A stretch of DNA of 64,000 nucleotides from Hemibagrus wyckioides (GCF_019097595.1 NC_080718.1:13682157-13746156); one strand, 5' to 3'; positions 16,879-30,874 are shown, numbered from the stretch's first letter. Numbers and translations: made by a program. Notes: generated by a model not told the origin, from the letters alone.

Positions 16879-17567
16879 TAATTATTATTTATGAACAACC
16901 TGGTGAATCTTGCAGGAGCTCATTCCTGTGCTAACATATTGCATTCATATATTAAACGTAAGTGCTGAGAATGAGGAACTGCTGCTTGTAGTCTGTGTTA
17001 CTTTGAGTCATGAGATTTTCAGGACCACACAGACCTCATGGTAAATAAATGAAATATCATGTCCCAGGGTCTTAATTGCAGCCCCTGAAAGATTTACAGC
17101 TCAGTCCTGTTTCATCATAAATCAGCTTCTTGTAATATACACATATACAGAGCAATGTTGTGAGTGTTGAGTAGAGAGGCAAATTCAGAGCTGATAAAAC
17201 CACAGGATAGTTTCCATGGAGAAGTGTTTTACTGCTGACAAATGTGAAACTAGGAAAGTGTAAATAGTTTTGCTAATCTGAAACGTCTAATATGGAAACA
17301 TGGTTTAAATAAAGGTTTTGGGTAATATGGACTGAACAAATCAAATGACGTGTGTGTATATATATAATATTAATATAATATTAAAGGTATATAATATTAA
17401 TATGTTATAAAGGTTAAGGCATGTTAATGTTTAATGTAATGTGTATTTAATATATTGTGAAGCAGCTTCATGATATTCAAAGGTGTAGCTTAGTTTCATT
17501 GCTTAAGGCATAAAGTGCCTGAAACATTTACATACTTGCATTGGATTGTTTGTAGCTTCTTCCCTTT

Positions 17568-17571
<4 letters not shown>

Positions 17572-17616
<45 letters not shown>

Positions 17617-17690
17617 CAGTTCAGCATTGCTTTATTGACATGAATGTCAAACCACATTGCTGCCAAAGCAAATTGTATAAATATTATACA
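17572..17690 (-). repeat. (TC)n microsatellite followed by LINE tail in reverse
   Basis: About twenty TC units (17572-17612) are followed by 'cagttcagttcagcattgctttattgac', the complement of a common fish LINE end that finishes in 'tcaataaagcaatgctgaac'. It lies in the MIDEAS 5' intron. Confidence 0.6.
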
Positions 17691-18499
17691 TATTAATTAT
17701 AAATGTTGTATATTTAAAATATACATATTATCTTTCTCCCTTTGAAATCAGAGGATATCAAGGATAAATAATAATTTATATTTGCCTTAGTTATCCCCCC
17801 CCCAAAAGTATAGTTGATTTGCGTTCTCACATTTTCTGCTGTGACTCACAATGTGGTGGTATTTGTGGTTTGCTGATATGAGTGCGAACACCCCTGAAAG
17901 AGTTTTTTTCTATTTATGTATGCATTGGAGTTAAAAAAGTATATGCAAAGTAACTTGAATACATTCTGGAGTTTTTATACCTTATACCCATCATGCTAAA
18001 GACACAATTTCTACGCCATCTATTCAATGAACCTTTTCTTTTTAAATCCTTCTACTGGGCTTGTATTTGTGAAAAAAAAACATGAATCTAAATGCAACCA
18101 CTTGTGACTGATGGTTTTGGTTCCTCTCTCTTCAGGTCGTCATCCATGAAAACACAACGGAAGTCAAGTTCCAGAAGTTTCAGATTGCCTTGATTCACTA
18201 GGAGTAGAAGACAACTAGGTACAAAGGAAAGCAATAGACATGTTTGAGGGTCTGATAGTTGACACTGTGATTTCTGCTAATGGGATGTTTTGCATTTTAA
18301 AGCTGACTTCCATTCCAACTATGCTTAGCAGATTTGGATGACCACAGACTGTTTAAAAACCTCTAACTACATTTGTGAAAAAAGAGGGACAGATTAATTA
18401 CACTGGAGAGAGCCTGGTGTGGTTTGGAGATTTGAACTCTTCTTTACCCTGTCACGAGCTCACTCCAGCCCTCACTTACCATCCTTATTCATGATAGTC

Positions 18500-20053
18500 A
18501 TGAGTTTGCCAGCTCAACAGAAAGCCAACACAAAGAGGACAGGCAAACGCATCACTTTCTTTAACGACCAGGGCGTTGCAATGAAAGAAGCTTCTCAGCG
18601 CTCAGAGAACTCCTACTATGGCATGGGGGCCCCTCCCTCAGAGTCAGGCCACAATGAGGGTGCGGGTGTGGAAAGCTCCACTGCTGATGCACCACATATG
18701 TTTCTCAATTCTGTCATTTTCAGCCCAGAGAAGGGCAACCAGAACCGAGGCCATTACCAAAATACAATGCCAATGAAATGGACACACCAGGAGCTATCCC
18801 AGCAACCTCAGCAGAGACCTACAGGCTGGTCTCAGGGTGTCACAACGACAACTTGGGCTCAGACTTATACTCCATACTTGGGAGCACAGACTGGTTTAGT
18901 AAAGCAGGTACCTGAAAGTATTGCAATACCGCAGCAGCAGCCTGCCTCCATTAGGATGGCGGAAAAGCAACAACAGGGACCTAACACGGGTGGAGAAACT
19001 TTTAGAGATGCTTCTAAAGGCCTGGACTGGGAACAGCAGCCACAAGCCTTTCAGCAGGGTCACAAACCTGCTTTTTTCAATCCCCAGCAGAATGTGACAT
19101 CCACCACAGGGAGCACATCTGTGCTTCAGCCCTTTCAGTTAGCTTTTGGGCAGCCTAGGCAAAACTTGGCAGCAGGCTATTATCAGGTATTCCATGGTAA
19201 CAGAACCTTGCAAAATGTGAATTTTGTCAACAGCACCCAAACAAACCCCCAAAATCGAATTCAGCAGCAACTTCAGCAGCAGCAACTTCAGCAACAGCAG
19301 CAACAGCAGCAGCAAATCCAGAGACTGATCCATAATCAGCAAATTCAGCAACAACAAAAAATACTGCAACATCAACAACAGTCACAACAACTCGCGCCAT
19401 CGCAACAGACGCAACCACAGCAGCAGGTACAGCATTTAAACCAGATCCAGCAGCAGCCAATACAAATGCCAACGCAGATACAAAAACAACAGCAAGCACA
19501 GCCACTACAACAGCAATTGCAGCAACACGTGCAAAAATCTCAGCAACAGCAAGTGCAACAGCCGCAATCACTAAATCAGCAAAAAGCCGAACAACTACAA
19601 AAGCTGCCACAGAATCAGCAAGTAGTGGAATATTCTTCTGCTGGCACACAACTGCAGTCACTTTCTCAACCCAATCAATCAACAGGGCAATCCCAGGACA
19701 CACCTGAATCAGCACAGCCCCAGGATAATGCTCCTGAGTGCCGTCCTGTTCTTCCTCAGGCATCCGCTGAGACACAACAACCTGGACCACGGAGGTCTCG
19801 GCGCCTCTCCAAAGAGGGTGGAGGACAGGTAACAGAGAATCCCTCCCTCATGCCTGCTGAGCAACAGACTCTGGGCTCTCATAATGGAGGCACTGAAGCA
19901 AGGGAGGCTGGAGCCAAGCAGGCCATCCGAGCAGCGCCTACTGGGGTCATCCAGAGCACGCGGCGAAAGAGGAGGGTTTCCCAAGAGGCCAATCTGGAGA
20001 CATTGGCTCAGAAGGCCTCCGAGATGGAGTGCTTACCTTCACACACAGTCAAG
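18500..20053 (+). other. mideas: MIDEAS exon 1 of the coding region: Q-rich N-terminal half
   Basis: One 1554-nt exon encodes residues 1-518. Anchors shared with mammals are [10 protein letters not shown] (about 72), [10 protein letters not shown] (about 210), [10 protein letters not shown] (about 432) and [18 protein letters not shown] (about 482). Between them, residues 253-387 are mostly Gln from mixed CAG and CAA codons, interrupted by L, I, V and P. The mixed codons argue against a simple unstable CAG repeat. This low-complexity part is probably disordered. Confidence 0.9.
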
Positions 20054-23000
20054 GTAAGATCAGCAAGACACTGTGAAATGGAAGCATGATTATTGTGCTC
20101 CATTGATGTAACAAGAATAATTATAACATGACTGTGGTCACTCATGTGTGGAAGACGTGCTTGATGGCATATGCACAGAGAACATTTTTTACATTTGCGT
20201 ACTGGTTTTGCAGGTTTCACTACTTAACTGTGGCAGAATGCTTTCAGCAGAATGTGAATAGAACAGGTGCTGCTGTTTTAGCTCACATGTCCATTCAAAC
20301 CACTGTCTATGCTGATGCCTCATGCAAACACAAATGATTGTCCTCTGCCGTTAGGAATACACTCAGAAGATCTCTCTTGTGTTAAATGTATATGTATACA
20401 AGCAGAAATTAGGGTCATAGAATAATTTTAGACATTTGTAAATAATGTCTGTGTTTTCTTGGTTTCCCTGAAGGAGCAGCTAAAGGATGTATTAGTTTTT
20501 GTATTAGGTATTAGAGTGCACAGTACTGAAGGTTGTGCCTGTGTCGACTTTCGAGTCCTTCCCTTTAAGTTCAGGGTGGAGTTGGAAGTTGGCAGGAGCG
20601 TTCGAACCTCCCTGGCTGAAATGCCCCAAATTGGCCCAGGTTTATGAATAAAATGTGTGGGTACAAAAGCAAAATTGTAATTTTGCTTATGACATAAATA
20701 CAGAGTAGTAAAATTGGTAAAGTACATATCATCCAGTTGTTGAGTGACTACAGAGTATTTTCATGTCATACATGTCACAACTCTATCAGCTGTATCTTAT
20801 GTATTTATTAATAGAGTCGAACCAAAAGAATGAACAACCACTGTAAAAAAAATTCAAATGTGTTGGTTGCTCATCCATCTGTGACTCCCGATTGACTCAT
20901 TATGGGTGTTAGCATATTGATAGATTTATTTCAGATGAGTGATTTTTAGAATGTGAATTTTTAAAAGTGCTGGGTAGAATGTGCTAGAATATGCCCATTG
21001 AATCTGTCTAGACATGTTTTGTGTTTTTTCATCTCAATTGTTCCTACTGCTAAGACTCAGTTTACTTTGCTAGAGCATGTTAACTGGTAAGTTTGTGTTA
21101 CATAAGCCTATTTTTAAGAAGGTCAGCAGCTCCAGTAACAATAGATTGGGTGTGTGGGTGCGTGTGCTACTGACCTCAGGCACTGCATGAGTAGCCCTAA
21201 AGAACACTCCAGTAAAAAAAAAAAAAAAAAAAACTATAACCAGTGCAGCAATAGAGAGGAAAAATGGTACCTGCCCACACTTGTATGTTCTACATAAGTA
21301 GGTAAAATATTTCTGAAGAATTTCTGGATTAAATTGTTGCTATTGTGTATGTGAGCCAGGACAGGGCTCCAGCTCGAGGAAGGTTAAGTGCTGGGAATTC
21401 CTGCTGTTGCAAACTCAAGTGCCCGTTGTAGCAGAAAAAACATTTATATCACAAAAATCAGACACTGTTTTGTTGTGCACTATTTATTCAGATGTTTCGA
21501 TTTTTCTTTTTGTAGGTTTGTGTGCACTTCAAATTCAGGAGTCTAACCTTAGTATTATTTTTTTTAAATTCAGTTCTCTAAAAATGTTTTGTGCTCGATT
21601 TAGTCTGGTCCCAAAGAAAATCAGGAAATGTCTAGAGAATACAGGAAACAGGGCCTTTGCAGGAAGGTTTGTTCTGTTCCTCAGAATTTAGTGAAATTGT
21701 ATTTAAAATAAAGAGGATTTGAAAATTGGTGGTAATCGAGAACCGCTTTTTGTTTCTATTATGTGGACATGCAGTGAGAAGAAAGGTATTTTGGCTTGGT
21801 GTCCTGATTTAACCACTATAAAGATGAGATCTTGTAGTTATATGACTTTATTTCAACATGCTGTTGATACAGGTCAGTGTAACACATCTGTACATGTATA
21901 CTGCTTTCTGCTGGCAAACGTTTACAACCTACAGAGATTCAGAAGATCTTTTTTTTTTTTTTTTTTTTTGGTAAAAAAGAAACACTGGATATCATAATAT
22001 CAGCCAATATTATAGTTAGCATGAGGTATTAGTTTAAACTCACTGTTCTAAATGCGTACCAAAGACACAACAACAAAAGCCCATGTAATATCCTGTGTGA
22101 GAAATGAAAGAGCCTGAAACACACTCTAATGCTTGTGCTAATGCTTCTAATCATTCCCAGTACTCATTTAGCAGATCTTTCTCACACTGCTCATTACATT
22201 GCCTTGAAGGTATTCCTCAGAGAATGAAATGCACCTCAGAAATGATTTAAATTTCTTCTTAAATTTCCACTTCTTTTAAAATTTTGTGGTCAAAATAAGA
22301 TCAAATTAGAATAAATTCTAATTATGTAGCCAGTTTTGTAATTTGCCAGTCTGTGTTTATGTGTAAAGATTCTTTGTGATACGTGTTACATATGTGTAGG
22401 AGTCTCACAGGTCCTGGAGCCCCCCGGCATCAGGTCCTGGTCGAGGGGTTGGAGAGCTGGAGGGTTTGAGTGCCAAACGTGTGAGAGATGAGAACCTGGT
22501 GCCTCTGGTCATCCCAGTGTCGGTTCCTGTAAGGCGGGCAGACCCCATGTCTTTGGACCAGGAGCAAAGCTCTCCGTTACCCAGCTGGTCCCAGCGGCCC
22601 AGTGATCCAAACCGGACTGACCACAAACCCTCTGTCATTGTCACGCGCCGGCGCTCGCTACGCAACTCTCTGTCTGAGAGCTCGAGTCAGGTGCGTTGAG
22701 TGTCTCCCTGAGCAGTACTAGTGAGCCATCATTTTTTTTGCTTTTTGATCCACTGTATCCCCCATCAGCTAAAACCTGGATTAAAGCTTCCATCCTAATC
22801 CCTAGTGTTTGTTTTTCATTCTTTGAAATCTAATCTAGACATGTACTCCTTTCCTCCATCACGTTTCCACTTTCTTTTGCCACCACAAAGAGAGAATTAG
22901 AGAATAAAGCAAATGTTCTTATAAATATCATCTTTTCATGTTGGTAGTCACTACATGTCTGCCTCTCTGTTTATACTCCAGAACGGTGGAGCTGAGCTCG

Positions 23001-23629
23001 GTGGCGATGTAGATGGCAAATCGTCCAAGGCGAAACGACGTCCTCGGCCGGAGCCGCTCTTCATCCCTCCGCCCAAAGTGAGCACGCTGATTGCGCCACC
23101 CGTTTACTCCAGCATCACACCCTACCAAAGCCACCTCCGCTCACCAGTAAGGCTGGCTGATAACCCGCTCACGCTGCCCCCTTACACCCCTCCACCCATC
23201 CTCAGCCCTGTGAGAGAGGGCTCAGGCCTTTACTTCTCGACCATCCTCTCTGCTGCTGCGGCTGTCGCAGGAACACAGGGCCTACCGCCGCCCGCTACGC
23301 CCAAATCAGCCACTCGTAGCCTTCTTCGCTCTAGTGAGTGTCCCACACATGCATCTCCTTCTGTATTGTATTTTACTATTTATGAATGTATTGAATAAAC
23401 ACTGAAGCATATCTGAAAGTGGATGCTGCATGCATTCAGGAATAATTGTTGGTGCATTGCATTGCAGATGATTGTTGTAATTAACCCTGGCTGTAATTAT
23501 GTGTCAGTGATGGAGTCATTTGTTTTTGCTGTTCTGTGTATAGACAGCACTGAGATTACGCCTCCTGTGTTGTCTGCTATGAGTGAGGCTACTCCTGTCA
23601 GCGTTGAGCCGTAAGTACTGACGATGTCT

Positions 23630-23679
<50 letters not shown>

Positions 23680-24056
23680 CACATTCTGTTAAGTCCTTGA
23701 CCTATTTCCACATCCAAGTACAAGTGCAGCAGGCATTATCATTTACAGGAACAGTATTCTGTCTCTCACTTCCACCTCTCACACACACACATCACTTTTG
23801 TGTTCAAACTTAACTGTGCATGTATGTGTGTTTTGTAATGGTTGGCAGTGAATCTGCTATTCTTACTCCCTTCAGCTTAATTGTAAACTCTTGTCAGTTT
23901 CGGCTGACTGTTTCGGTGTCACTCGTCTTGGCTGTGGTAGTAGTGTTTGTGTGTGTGGGGTTTCAGCAGAAAGAATAGTGATATCATCTTTGTCTGGTAC
24001 CAACTGATTTTCCTGTGTCTTAATGTTTACCCTGTGTGAAAATGCACATGCACACA

Positions 24057-24096
<40 letters not shown>

Positions 24097-27000
24097 GACA
24101 AACATTATTCATATGGGCTTTCCAGAAGTGAGCCATATCCTGGAAGAAATCTGTATCTGCAAATCTGCAAACAAGAGCAGGGGTTGTGTAAAAAGGGTTC
24201 CATAGCTGTCCTAAAGCATAACTTCACATGCACAACTCTGATCGTGTAACGATAAACCACTATGATATAATAATATATGTACACTAATGCATGGTTAATA
24301 TTTTAAATCTTAAAAAAAGCTACTAAAATGGGATATAATCTCTAGCTGTATTAAAAATAACAGAATTGGTCACAGGCAGATGAGTGTGCAATTTCACTTG
24401 ACTCCCAACTTCTATGATCATAATAATAATAGTAATTTATCTCAGTGCTGCCAAACTGCTTTGTAGTATTCCAAAAACACACAAAATGTAGTTCACGATT
24501 AGCATTAAAATAAGTTGCCTGGCTCAGTAACTACTACAATAAGGTATCAGTTAGATATCACTAAGATTCTCAGTTTATGTTGTCAATTTCCTAAAGGTTT
24601 TATATAACAGTGTCTTAACCTGTCAGAATATACCACAAATATATTGTTCATAGCTGAGTTTCTGTGACTGAAGGATTGTGTGTATCATGTTATCCTGTAA
24701 AATTTGAATGGGATTAGTGGATAAACTCGGACCACTTTTGAAGTTTTGGATAGAATTTTACATTAACATGTGCTCTAGAAGTCAGCATCCCAGTTAGCAA
24801 ACCACATGCACACAAATTAGACTCGTATTGCACTTTTTGGACTAGTTTATCTTCACTTGAAGTTTTCCTCATTTCTCTTCAAATGATGGTGTAACGAGGG
24901 GTCACCGAAACTAGCACATGATTTGTTTTTTTCTTGTTTATGTCTGCATACTATGTGACCTCTGAACAGAAATGTAGTCTTGTGATATCCTTAGTCTGCG
25001 AACTAGCGAACCAGTATCGACGTGTTCATTGATTGAGACTTCAGAGCACTTTTATACTCTGGATAAAGGCATCTGCAAATGCTGTAACTGTAAATGTGAA
25101 TCAAAAATTATATTAACACACCAATTTAGCCAGTTGCCTTAAAAACAGATATTTTTTTCATTTCGAGCTATTTGTCCCAAATCCAGTGCTGTTGAATATT
25201 CCCTGCTCAATGATATCTCACAACAGATATGTTTCTGATGTGTAGTTGAGTGTAGTTTCAGAGGTGTGTCCATAAGCCACCTATAAAAACCCTCTTATCT
25301 CCCTGATCTCTGCATTTAGACAGAAATATAAATCAACCTTTAGTGACTTCGCACAGTAGGCTATGAATAGCGTGGAGTGCTAATGTTGTGTAAATGATCC
25401 AAGGCCAAAGTCTACTCACTCACGTAGGCCTATAGGGTAGAAACGCAGCTCTTCCAGGCTGATAATCTCCCAGCTTTACCCAGCAGGGTGATAAAGCAGC
25501 CTGTGCTGAATTGTCACTTACATGACGCACACCTCTGAGGTTATCCTAAAAATAGCCTCTTAAAAGCTGATGTTGCATTTGTAGTGTGAAAGTAAACAAA
25601 TAAACATAATAACTCCCTAGATATCTAAGCATCTTTTTCAGCATGTTCATCAAATGAGCAAATTTTGCACGAAGAAGGAAAGAAAGATTTGCATGCTGGA
25701 TGTGGATTTGTTTTAGGAGACTGATTAAAAAAAAGTCATATCGGTGATATCGAGATTCCTGCATAACTTCTCTGCATAAACTCCTCAAGATTTTTAGTTG
25801 TTTCAACCAAGTGCTTTATTTTGAACCTGAGGCAGAAAGGATCTGAACCTCATAAAGAATGCAGCTGGTTTATTTTGCAAATAAACTTCATTGTTTAGTT
25901 TTCTAACAAAATGCTGACAGTCAGGATGCATGATTTTTAATAGATTTTCTCTTTGTTTTTTAGCAAAAAAAAGTGTTACTTATAAGGATTATTGTTAATT
26001 GCATTGTTTCTTCTATTAATAATAATAATATTAATTAATTAAGGCATACAATTTAGACATGTAATTCTCTGTTTTAGAATCTCTCTCCCTCTCCCTTTCA
26101 GGCGGATAAACATTGGACAGAGATATCAGGCGGAGGTGCCTGAGCTGAAGGAACGCTCTGCTGCGCAGCTCGACCCACACAAGGCTGAGCTGGTGTGGGC
26201 GCCACTGCCTGAGATGGAGTCCAAAGGCCAGCAGCAGGAGCGAGGTAGCTCTATTCAAACACTCTGCTTTTCTACTCGAGTGTGTTTTTTAGATTGAAAG
26301 TTGTAGATAGAAACCTTTTCCTTGTTTTGCCGTTGTGTAACTAACTCTCTCTAGTGTCAAAAGCATTACACAAGTATTGTCGACACCAATCAATCTGAAT
26401 TGTGTGGCAAAAAAAGACAGCTGAAGAAAGCATACATTTGTGTGTCCATGTAATAAATAAAAGTTTATCAGCAATTTATTTAACAGTAGCTAAACGTTTC
26501 AGTGTATATAAAAACAGCCACAATGTTTTGTTACCAAACTTGGTGACAAATAAACCAGCGAATCACAAGTTTTCAAGGTTTCAGTATGTGAGTGTCGATT
26601 TGCATTTACACATCTAGTTGACAAAGGGGAAAAAATAACAAGATGGTGTACTAAAGGTGACTTGTGCACAGCTACGACATGCCTTAGCGCAGCCATCAGA
26701 CAAGCCATCAGCCCTGTGGATAGGGACACAGTCATTCGATTTATTTCAATTTTATTTGTATAGCACCTTTTAACAGTGAAATTTGTCACAAAGCAACTTT
26801 ACACAAATATATAAATTTAATGAAATGAAATATATCCCTAATGGGCAAGTCAGAGGTTACTGTGGAAAGGAGAAAGTCTGTGAGACAATATTAGTGAGAT
26901 ATCATGAGAGGAACCAGAGTCAAAAGGAACCCATTGTCATCTGGGTGACGCTAGATAAAATTATAAAAGATTTCCCTTCTATATCTGTGTGCTGTATTCT

Positions 27001-29806
27001 CCAAAAGTGCAATTGTGCAACCAGGTAATATACTCTAGTTTTAATAATTCTTATTCTTTAATAAGTCATCACTGATGCTCATACTTAAGTTCCTCAAAAG
27101 CTCCTGGTTACACAACTCTACTTGAGTGTATACAGTGGTTGAAATTATTTATTCACACTATCCGGTGCCACCCAGATGAGGAGGGTTCCCTTTTGAGTCT
27201 TTCCTCTAAAGCAGGGGTGTCCAATCTTATCCAGAAAGGGCCGGATAAGATTTCTGGATAAGAATGGACACCCCTGCTCTAAAGGCTCCTCCTCATATTG
27301 TCTCAGGGAGTTTTTCCTTGCTCATTAATGATAAATATACATTTAAATATGAAACTTTATCAATTGTTATAAGCGCTGTACAAATAAAGCTGAATTGAAT
27401 TGAATCATTAGGATGTGATCAGGTGATCAGTCAAAATAAATGTATTAATTTGCAGTGAGGCCAAACCAATACAGCAAAATATCCCCCACAGCATAACAGA
27501 GACTCCAGGCTACTGTATTGTAACGGTTAAGCATCAGTCCTGTGCTGTTCTCTTGGTACATCCTTCTCATGCTCTTTACCATGTCTCTGTAGATCGGTCC
27601 TACTACAATATACTATATCTCTCTATATAGTGTGGACAGAGAGTCCTGCATTGACCATCTTGGCCACCTGACAAAATGCACTCACATCACTGTCATTCAA
27701 TGTGCTCTTTTAACCACAATTTCTATCCCTACAGTATGTACAGATTTGTTTCTAAATGTCTGTCTCTTTAATCACCCTTTTATTGAAACAGCTAGTTGAT
27801 TAGTCTTGTTGAGTGACTAACTTTCACAGACTTGATATTAAATGGATTTTATAAATGCCACAGAGCATGGAAGGATGTTAATTGTTTAATTGTATCAAAC
27901 TGTACATCTGTCTGGAGCTCATATCTGCACACAGTATGTTGCTCCACCCATAGATCCAGATTTTTCCTTTACTTTGTCGCTTGTCTGTATGTAAATATAC
28001 ATAATGTAGATCGATAGATAGACAGACGGATAGATAGACAGATAGATAGACAGACAGACAGATTAATGTGGCTTTTTGTTTCTGCAGTGAGTGACCTCAT
28101 GCACCTGGCCTGCTCCAGTGCACTGTGTGGAGGAGGGACCAATCAGGAGCTGGCCATGCACTGTCTCCACGAGTGCAAGGGTGATATCATGGTGAGTGTG
28201 AGATGATGTAAGACTACACCAGCATGATCCCAATGACATGCACCACCTTTGTCCACTAAACCCGTTTTCTTTCCTATAGTACTTAATGAAATATCCCCAG
28301 GGATGTAAACGGAGCGATATGATTTCATGTTATGCCCTTAAACTGAGTGCATTACGCTGCGTTTGGCAGTGGGCCTTTGTGTCACGTGTTCAAGGGGCTA
28401 AATAATCACTGTTTCAATGCCCGCATTTTCATGTAAGCACAAATGAAGGGAATTAGATACGTGTTTGTGTGTGCTTTATGTTCACACAGCTGAACCAGCA
28501 ACAGCAGCACAGAGGCCAGCCTGATAGTGCTGAGCTGTCAGCTCTGCTGCCATAGCAACCTGCTGTCAATACCAGAGACACGTGCTGTCGCATGTGCTAC
28601 TCTGTTCAAACTGCAAGCTGTCTGAATGCATGTTCTATTGCATTGTTTTGACCCCATCTTTTCCCCAGATAGTGTGGATTCAATGTAAAGTATGTTGTAT
28701 GCCTACACCCGCAAATCTGCAAAATACACATATTTTGATATTCTTATAGGTGTCTGCCAAGATACTGGCATGCCACATTGACATGTGCGCAGGTGTTTAG
28801 TGCTGCATGTACTGAACAATAAGATACAGAAAAAGAAAACTGAATAAAGTGTCATATTTTGCTGTGGTTGGAAATTCTAATTACTGGATGAAATAAGGCA
28901 GGATTTAGCTGTTGTAAGGTTTAGTTGGAATGGATGGCATAGTGTTGCTGTGTCAGAGCTCCAGGGTCCTCTGGTTCCCCAGAGCTCGGGTTACTGACTG
29001 TTTGGATTGTCGCTTCCCAAAAAACATGCTGGTAGGTGGTCCACAGTCAACAAAACTAATACTTTATACTTGATAAATAATTAAATGAGCGAATTTATGG
29101 AAATTTTACAATAAAAATATTTGTCTGATTACCTTCTGTTTTTTTTTGCCCAGAGATGCACTGTTGCACTGCTTCCTTGCAATAATTCACAGTCATGTGA
29201 CTATAACACATACGTGTTTATTATGTTCCAGCTTTACTGCCATCCAATCAAACTGCTCCATTTTGCTTCTGCACTACTTCTGGTTCATGTAATTAGTTGG
29301 ATTTCGTCCTGACCACAACTCCACCAGATACGTTTCCCGGCTCAAACGATCAGTGTTGCTCATCACACACCATTGGTGGTGTTCATGCTGCTCCTGTGCA
29401 AGCCTCTGCGAGTCACTTTCATGTTTGTTCCCATTCTCTGTGACTTGTCTCAGATGATATGTTTATGTGCATCTTTGCAGAAGTACAAATCAGCCATCCG
29501 CGTTTACTGCTACTTATTATTTGCACTGATGAGGCTCAGGCTATGGGTTTGCTGTTTAAGAAGCCATTTCTGTCTGCACTCAGGGAAACAGAGATTTGTC
29601 TGTTTTCACGTGCCATCTATGTTTTGCAGTTTGAGTAATAAATCGGCAGATCACAGTGAAGATGCCGGGAGAGATAGAGAGGGGTAGAGAGGAATATTAG
29701 CCACTGGCGGGTGCTACTTGGTTAAACGCCTCCAGCGAAATACTCTTGCCTACGTTGCCAAGGAGATAGAGAGTGTCTGGCTCTGTGTTTCACTTTTTCC
29801 TTTCTT

Positions 29807-29845
<39 letters not shown>

Positions 29846-30832
29846 CTTGTTCGCCTTTCCTGCTTTATGCTGCATGTGCGAGATATCGTACTCCTTTTGT
29901 TCTCATGTCTTATATAATTAAATCCTACACAGCTGCCCATGCCTTTGTCTTATTACTGTCTCCCACAGCACTGGCCAATGATTTAAAGCTGTATGTTGCC
30001 ATGTCAGTTCACAGTGAAATCTTTTGCTTTTGTTTTTAGGGAGCCCTTGCCCTTCTTCTGTTGAAAAACCCCATCTTTCCCAAATCTCACCCTCTGGCAG
30101 ATTACCACTACTCTGGTAAGTACCTAACACTTCATTTTGTCATTTTTCTTTTGTTTCTCTCTCTCTCTGTTTCCATCTAGCCCACCTTTAGACAACTGAG
30201 CGTGGCTTCCTGTCTCTCTGCCCCAGTAGGGACTTACTGGAATTCCATGCAGTTCTCTCTGTGTCTCAGCCATAAACCATACCAGCTGAGTACTGGGGGA
30301 GGGCAGGGCCGGCTGGGATTACTGGGTGAAGGAGTGGGGGTGGGTTAGGGTTGCCTGTTGGAGATGTACAGAGTGGGTGAGGGGAGAGAGAGGAGGGAGA
30401 AAGAGAGCGTGGGCAGCGTGTTGGCGGGGCTGTGTGTGTGCTTAATCCATAGACGAGGACAGGAGCACTATTGTTTATGTGCCAATATGTGTCCTGGCTG
30501 TGTGCCTTGTGTGTATCTGCGTGAATGTGTGTGTTTATACGCACAAGCTCGTTCGCTTCAGACTTTGCAGTAATTGCGTGACTCATGTCCTGGTTCCTCT
30601 ATTTCTCAATCAGGCTCAGACAACTGGACACCTGAGGAGAGACGCTTCTTCAACAGGGGCATCTCCACCTACAAGAAGGACTTCTTCATGGTGCAGAAAA
30701 TGGTATTAGATCACATTTCGGTAGCAGAGAGTGAAGCCTTTTATTTCAAAAGAAACATTTCTTTCACATATGCAGTGAGCAAGCAGACTGACTCAGACAC
30801 TAAGCTGTAATGTAACACTTCTATTCAAAAAC

Positions 30833-30874
<42 letters not shown>

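Larger units (their letters stand above)
15124..18201 (+). other. Upstream ORF of 36 codons in the MIDEAS leader, split by an intron
   Basis: ATG at 15124 opens a frame of 15 codons ending at a good donor (GCG|GTAAGA, 15169). The acceptor at 18135 (ctcttcag) resumes in the same frame for 21 further codons and stops at 18199-18201, about 300 nt before the MIDEAS start. The frame is not continuous with MIDEAS. It may be a real upstream ORF that lowers translation of the main frame, or a chance open frame in the leader; the splice sites support the transcript structure more than the peptide. Confidence 0.45.
26102..30115 (+). other. mideas: MIDEAS ELM2 domain exons
   Basis: Exons 26102-26244, 28088-28191 and 30040-30115 encode ELM2 (about 756-862): [43 protein letters not shown] and [10 protein letters not shown] align without gaps to mammalian MIDEAS around GDI and the LLL..NP segment. 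ELM2 wraps the HDAC catalytic subunit. The exon at 28088 is followed at 28490 by a possible alternative terminal exon. Confidence 0.9.

Noticed and set aside
19227..19790. Long minus-strand ORF opposite the MIDEAS Q-rich exon (187 codons)
   Set aside because: It is the mirror of CAG/CAA codons (Leu, Val and Ala rich), with no domain; the plus strand is clearly coding.
22405..22699. Minus-strand frame opposite MIDEAS exon 2
   Set aside because: Shadow of the well-conserved plus-strand exon.
29373..29687. 104-codon + strand ORF ([12 protein letters not shown]...)
   Set aside because: In a MIDEAS intron, no family resemblance and no splice sites consistent with MIDEAS phases.
30358..30586. Overlapping open frames on both strands before the SANT exon
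   Set aside because: They lie in an intron of GA/GT-rich low complexity and match nothing; only 30614-30702 is an exon.
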